Assembly (NCBI GenBank): GCA_040954595.2
Contig: CM082589.2
Coordinates: forward strand, 5,704,001 to 5,768,000
Length of the DNA: 64,000 nucleotides
Direction: 5' to 3'
Source: Balanoglossus misakiensis
Lineage: Eukaryota; Hemichordata
The translations under genes were made by a program, and so were the position numbers. Positions 59,032-64,000 of this stretch are shown piece by piece (the stretch's first letter is position 1; every line of letters begins with the position of its first letter). Below the pieces are notes generated by a model, which was given only the letters and a program-made list of their open reading frames with translations, did no database searches and was not told the origin of the DNA.

Positions 59032-62000
59032 GTTCGGGTAAAATCTTCAGTAAACCAACGGCGAAAATCCAATTCCCACACCGGATGAATCAAAATGGAG
59101 GTAACCCGGAAGAAGAACGAGTCACAGCTAATCTCCCCGCAATGCGATTCATCCGCAGCATATAGTTCAGAAAGAAACCCTTTGAAATTATATATTACTG
59201 TATGTGTCACACAACATCATTATTTTTCTAAGTCAAAATCAACATTGAAATCATATCTTTGTGTAAAATTGCATATTTATTTTCTAGAATTCAGAGCGCA
59301 ACGTTACAAACCGCAATGGTAAATACCGGTACCGGAACTTTACGGAAATAAAGAAATAGGGGGTGTCACCGAAGATGACGTCGATATATTTACGTCACGT
59401 TTCATGGAATATGAATATAAAAGAAGGAGAGAAAGTTGATTGGTCAAGGTCTATCGGTGTCACTTACGTCACGGTACCAATGTGAATGGATTTGTAACAC
59501 AGCTAAAACGCAAGATGTGTTCTGTTGTCGATTACGCCTCATGTTGGCGTACTTCACATGGAAAAAGCACCTGCTGAACGGCTGTGCGGCATGCAATGCA
59601 AAGGCCATAACAAAACAATTCTGGAATCAAGATCCAGATTTGGGGAAATTGGTAAATCTCATTGAGCCAAACGAAAACGATTGATTGTCGGACAAGTTTT
59701 TCGCTTAGATGTTTTCCTGTAATTCGGCCTAGTGTTAGCATTAGAAATGTGGGAAACATCACTATCGCCATTTTTTAAAAATATTTGTTTCTTCAGAATG
59801 TACGTTATTTACACTCGTGTAAATTAGCCATCTGAATGTATGGTGCATAGAACTACATACTAAGAATCATATTATCTATAGAACACGGATGGTAGATTCT
59901 GTCGCGAAATTTAAAAGAGTCGATTTTGGAATTCCAGGTAAATATCGATATAGGCTTACATGTATTTGAAAATAAGTCGAATTGTGATGTGAAACGCCAT
60001 CACTCACAAACAAAGTGTGGCTTCGTTCGTTTTTATCACCCGAACTTACTACTAGTAGCAGTCGACGAACAATCGTGTGCATGGTGTACCGGTTCAAGGA
60101 AGAAGCGAATAGCCAGACTCTAAAAGATATGATGTAGGTAACATCTTTCGTTCACGGCTAAATTTGACACCCTCTCTCGATTCTCTGATTTATATAGTTA
60201 AACCGAGAGGCTAAGCCGCGTGCCAAACAAAAATAAGGATTACACGGCGGTTCATCATGAAATTAATCATGAAATTAATCGTTTCTTAACGTCGATAAAT
60301 CTCCGAATAAAGCCGATCAGCGTCTTCACTTCATGTCTTCACTTCATATATGGAATTTTATTACAGACAGTAAATTCTGCGATAGAAGTTAGAACTGTTT
60401 TTTTTTTTTACTTCACCGCTATCAGCGATTGCACAGTGCAGCTGTGATGGAATTTTTGAACGAAGTCGCTTTCATATAAAAAAAAACTGGTCTACGTTCA
60501 AATGAAACACCCTGGCAACGATGCCTGCTTCAAGAATATCTCATTTGTCTCCCACAATAAGGACAGAACAACCCCATCACATCATGCGCTGTCGTCTAAT
60601 GCATATGATATACGATTGCTATTAGTCGCAACAGAAATGCAGACTGTTTACGCGTCAGGGGATTTGTAACAAAATTACAGACAGTCATATTTCATCTGCC
60701 GCGCTCGGCTGACCGACATCAATCTGCGCTGGACTGTGTTTACACTTTGATAAGTAAAGTGTGGTGTGTCAATACGCCCATCCATCCGTTCATGTCACTT
60801 TTCGGAGCCATGTGATTGATTTCTGATAGTAATATTATGTGCGAAGTTAAGTCATTAGTCGCGACTGTTAGGCGGAAATTTCGTTGCAATCGTAAATCTA
60901 TTTCTGCGCTTTCTATTTTCGTTGCCAATGATTTCGGATACCGTACATTTTGGAATGTACGCGGCAAAAATCCATTACACCTATTCTTAAGTTTTCATAT
61001 TCTTGTAATGACACGGCGTCTGCTTTCTGTCACCGACCGACAGCAATCATGCTTGAAATTAATGCGAAAGCTTCGCAAGATTGCGTTTCCATTGCATTCC
61101 AAGGTGTTTGTGGCATGACGTCATTTTGATTTGTGTAAAGCCTCCATCAATATTCCTGCCGTGTATTTTAATTTCAAGACGGAGAATATGGCCGTGCACG
61201 TGAATGAGAACTCACTATAGTGAGCTGTCGACCTTTTACCCATAATCCAATTATTATAATGTTATCTGACCCCCTAGCATCAGTAGCATGAAGTAAAAAC
61301 CAGAATTGACGCTCTGGTCGAGATTTCTATCCCCAGGTTCACCTTGATGTCCACTTGCCGGCTCAGCTACTAAAGCTCCCTGGGGAGCATTGCCGTTGGC
61401 ATAGATTGATCGGGCAAGTTTACCAGAATGTCAAACCCGCTCATCAAATGGAATATCCGGCAATTAGAGATATCGAGAACGAGTTTTCGGTTTGCTTGTT
61501 AGTGAAGTTTAATAAGCTCTTTTGGAGCCGTGTGCTCGATCAAACTCGCCTGGACCTTGGCTCTTTGCCAGGTTGCATGTCTATACTAGCAAACATGTAT
61601 TATTTCTTTAGGGATGTATGATCGATACAATTGAAATTAAGTGTTATAATTTCTGTTAATCGATAATTTTACAAGTATCCTCTATGAGTTTCACCAAAAT
61701 ATGCAATGAAAGGTAAGGATCACCGTGCTAGTTTATGAAATTAATATAAGGCCGTGAATTAAGCCATGTCAATAATGAGTCAGCATTTTGTCATCAACGG
61801 TTTTCTATTGCAAAGAATTTATCAAAAAAAATAAGCACGATGACCATATGATTTTAATCGAGCAATGAATGCTGCCCGCCAAAGCAAAAGTGTTTCCCAC
61901 GGTTTGATGCATTTAGGACTAGATGTCCGTCTTCATAACATTCCCATAGCAACCTGGAAAAGCGCAGCTTTGTGCAGAGCCGCGTGAAAATTACTAACTC

Positions 62001-63811
62001 CAGAGCATTCATCGCTTCTGCAACCATCTAATTTAATCTGCGCGTATAAATAGAACGAATAAAACTGTGATTGTTGGAAACGATAAAAAGTCGAAAATTC
62101 CTACTTCTCGACTACAGGTAATTTTAGAACAGTGTATCTATCGGCTGAACTCTTCCTTCTCGATTGATGATTGCGAATGCATGACGCGTTTTCGAGTGCT
62201 TGTGCTTGAGTATTCGTGGCTTATGACTTAATGGATCGCCATCATAAACGGATGAAGAAACAGTCATGCTCAATAGGGCGCGAAGATTTGATTTCCTCCT
62301 ACAGTAATATTTGATCACTGTCAGCAGATAAGTGTTGTAAGGGATCACGAGATCTTTTTGTGTATGACGTGTCTACATGAGTACTACACATGTATAATAG
62401 TTTCGAGTCGATTTGTGTTGGACATCCATCATATTGCAAGCCACGAACATTGCCGAGTGAAAAAGTGACAATACGGCAAAATGCTAAAAAAAATATTGGG
62501 GGGGGGGGGTACGTCATCTCACTTGTTTGCGTCTATACTCGTATTTCGCGAACGTTACCTGTATCGTGTATATTCAAAATTTGCACATTTCAGTTAATAA
62601 AATATTTATCAATCAACCACTGACGAGACCCTCGATGGCCTACTCACATAATCCCCACGCTGACCACACTAATAGACCTGGTAATTTTATTGCCTTGTGT
62701 GATTTGACTGTTCAGTAGGTTCGACAGTCATTTGCCTGGCAGTGATCTCTTGGTGGGGCGGAGATTTTTTTTATCAGTCGACAAGCTCACAACTATACTC
62801 ATGCAGGCATTAGATTTCCCCCCATCAATGTCTGCTCATATGCAACCCTTTACAATCCACAGTTAAAATGTCGTTTCAGAGTCTGACGAAATGGATAGTA
62901 TAATGAAACACCGAGGCTTGGAATAAACACACTATTCAACCACGTAGAATTTGAATGCGAATGAACGTAGAAACGAACACATGTCTCATTGTTATGGAAA
63001 TGGCAATAGGGTTTCTTGTCAATAGGAAGCATATTCTGCCCATTGTCCCTCCACAAAGCGATTTCAAGAGACCGAGTCATGAATAAATTTTGGTGTTGTA
63101 AACAAGGTGTTCGGTTTTCTCATTAACATGCACGGGTATATACACCTGGGACAGTTCTGCAGTGCCATTTAAGCCATACGCGTCCATCAAATCAAAATCA
63201 ATCTTCTGCACCAGTGTCTTCTTGGTAAACAACTGTGTTTTCATCGAAGGGCGCTATGTCCAACATCCGACCCTTGAAGTCACAGGAGAATAGTTGAAAT
63301 TCTCATTAACTCACTTTTATTTGGAGGGTTCTCATTTTCGCGTACGTTATGTTACCACACGGCTTCTTTTTGAAACAGACAGTTCGCAATACAAGAGCCC
63401 CACTAAATGACCCAATGATATGATATACCTGTATAGTTGCAATATGGAAGTGTTAACTTTGCATAGACGAGTTCCCTGCACCGCAACGATCTGACCGTTC
63501 TTTATTCACTCCTCGACGACAAAAACGTTTTATTACGGCCCAAATAACGACTTTTTCGCTCCTTGGTTTGTCATGCGGACGGAAAGACACGGTTTTAGCG
63601 AGTTTATCTTTCTCTTTCCTGAGCACTACGTATTCAGACTTGCCCAAGTGAACCGCGACAAAAAAAAATGATCAAGTTTCCCTGCATGTTTCTTATACCC
63701 GACAGATAAAAAACGCAGCGTAGATATTGGAATAAATTGGATTTATGAAATTGATAACATGTACAATGATAATGTCGTTAAAAGTTCTCACAAAAAAAAA
63801 AAGAAATAGAA
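59032..63811. other. No gene seen (right flank, includes the SMAP promoter)
   Basis: Sequence immediately right of 59031 must include the SMAP 5' UTR and promoter; no TATA box is evident. A TTACGTCA CRE-like site lies at about 59390. Open frames, including 61337-61621 after a CAG, are short and unrecognised. A G run is at about 62499-62509. Confidence 0.5.
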
Positions 63812-63814
63812 AAA

Positions 63815-63890
63815 AAGTGGTCTCGAACCAACATCAGTTGACACCTTGAGGTAAAAGTCAAGCGTTCCTAACCCCTTCGCCACCACGACG
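63815..63890 (-). tRNA. tRNA-like sequence (type II, Leu/Ser-like), probably a pseudogene or SINE head
   Basis: On the minus strand, TGGCGAAGGGGTT fits a Pol III A box and GGTTCGAGACC fits a B box. They are 53 bp apart, as in tRNAs with a long variable arm. A CTTGA/TCAAG anticodon-type stem lies between them, GTGGT and ACCAC could close the acceptor end, and a T run follows. The T stem is poorly paired and the anticodon loop is 8 nt, so a functional tRNA is unlikely. Confidence 0.45.
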
Positions 63891-63946
63891 TGTTCTCGAA
63901 AAAGCCGAAAATTTACCGCACTATATTGCAGCATAACTACAATGAT

Positions 63947-64000
63947 CTTATTTGCACCGCAGCGGTGCGAACTCTTATTTGCACCGCAGCGGTGCAAATA
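63947..64000. repeat. Two direct copies of a palindromic GCACCGCAGCGGTGC unit
   Basis: CTTATTTGCACCGCAGCGGTGC occurs at 63947-63968 and 63974-63995. The second copy belongs to a perfect 25-bp palindrome, 63976-64000, that ends exactly at the window edge, so the array may continue. Confidence 0.9.

Noticed and set aside
61337-61621. Possible single exon after CCCCAG (frame containing LPGEHCRWHRLIGQVYQ)
   Set aside because: No partner exon and no known family; retained only as non-coding until transcript support exists.

Overview
This is nuclear DNA from an invertebrate animal. It has long introns, canonical GT-AG splice sites, AATAAA poly(A) signals, simple repeats and many short inverted-repeat elements. 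The protein sequences sit closest in style to non-vertebrate deuterostomes (hemichordate, amphioxus or echinoderm type), but the phylum is an inference and other marine invertebrates are not excluded. I reconstructed gene models by eye, joining exons by splice consensus, reading phase and recall of the protein families. No alignment was run.

Four protein-coding genes account for nearly all of the coding signal, and each model is open from ATG to stop. (1) 11362-18088 (+): a class C GPCR of the GABA-B receptor family, 17 coding exons, 796 aa. (2) 19147-23237 (-): SLC17A9/VNUT, the vesicular nucleotide transporter, 9 exons, 431 aa. (3) 24567-41750 (+): LTV1, the 40S ribosome biogenesis factor, 9 exons, 549 aa, with an 8.4 kb second intron. 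(4) 48063-59031 (-): SMAP1/2, an ArfGAP with a clathrin box, 13 exons, 596 aa, carrying a Met/Gly repeat tract and four tiny Gln-rich in-phase exons.

The order is GABA-B-like > < SLC17A9, then LTV1 > < SMAP. That gives two tail-to-tail pairs, with SLC17A9 and LTV1 head-to-head across 1.3 kb. The first pair probably overlaps in its 3' untranslated ends. Nothing shows that the four genes act in one pathway: a neuromodulator receptor, a vesicular ATP loader, a ribosome assembly factor and an endocytic ArfGAP look like ordinary neighbours.

The flanks (1-11.3 kb and 59.1-64 kb) hold no convincing gene. They contain a decayed copy of one SLC17A9 exon with its intron (about 3.05-3.33 kb), an 812 bp Harbinger-like MITE (3673-4484), a dead LINE (about 8.38-9.43 kb), tandem duplications, a GA microsatellite and a tRNA-like sequence near the right end. 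Further fold-back elements lie in introns and between genes. One has TTAA-flanked termini and a cargo whose reading frame is conserved in a second copy 10 kb away.

I found no previously undescribed multi-gene system. The points most worth a second look are the GABA-B-like receptor with substituted agonist-binding positions and two possible C termini, the repeated Gln-rich cassette exons of SMAP, the TTAA element family with coding-like cargo, and the partial SLC17A9 duplication.
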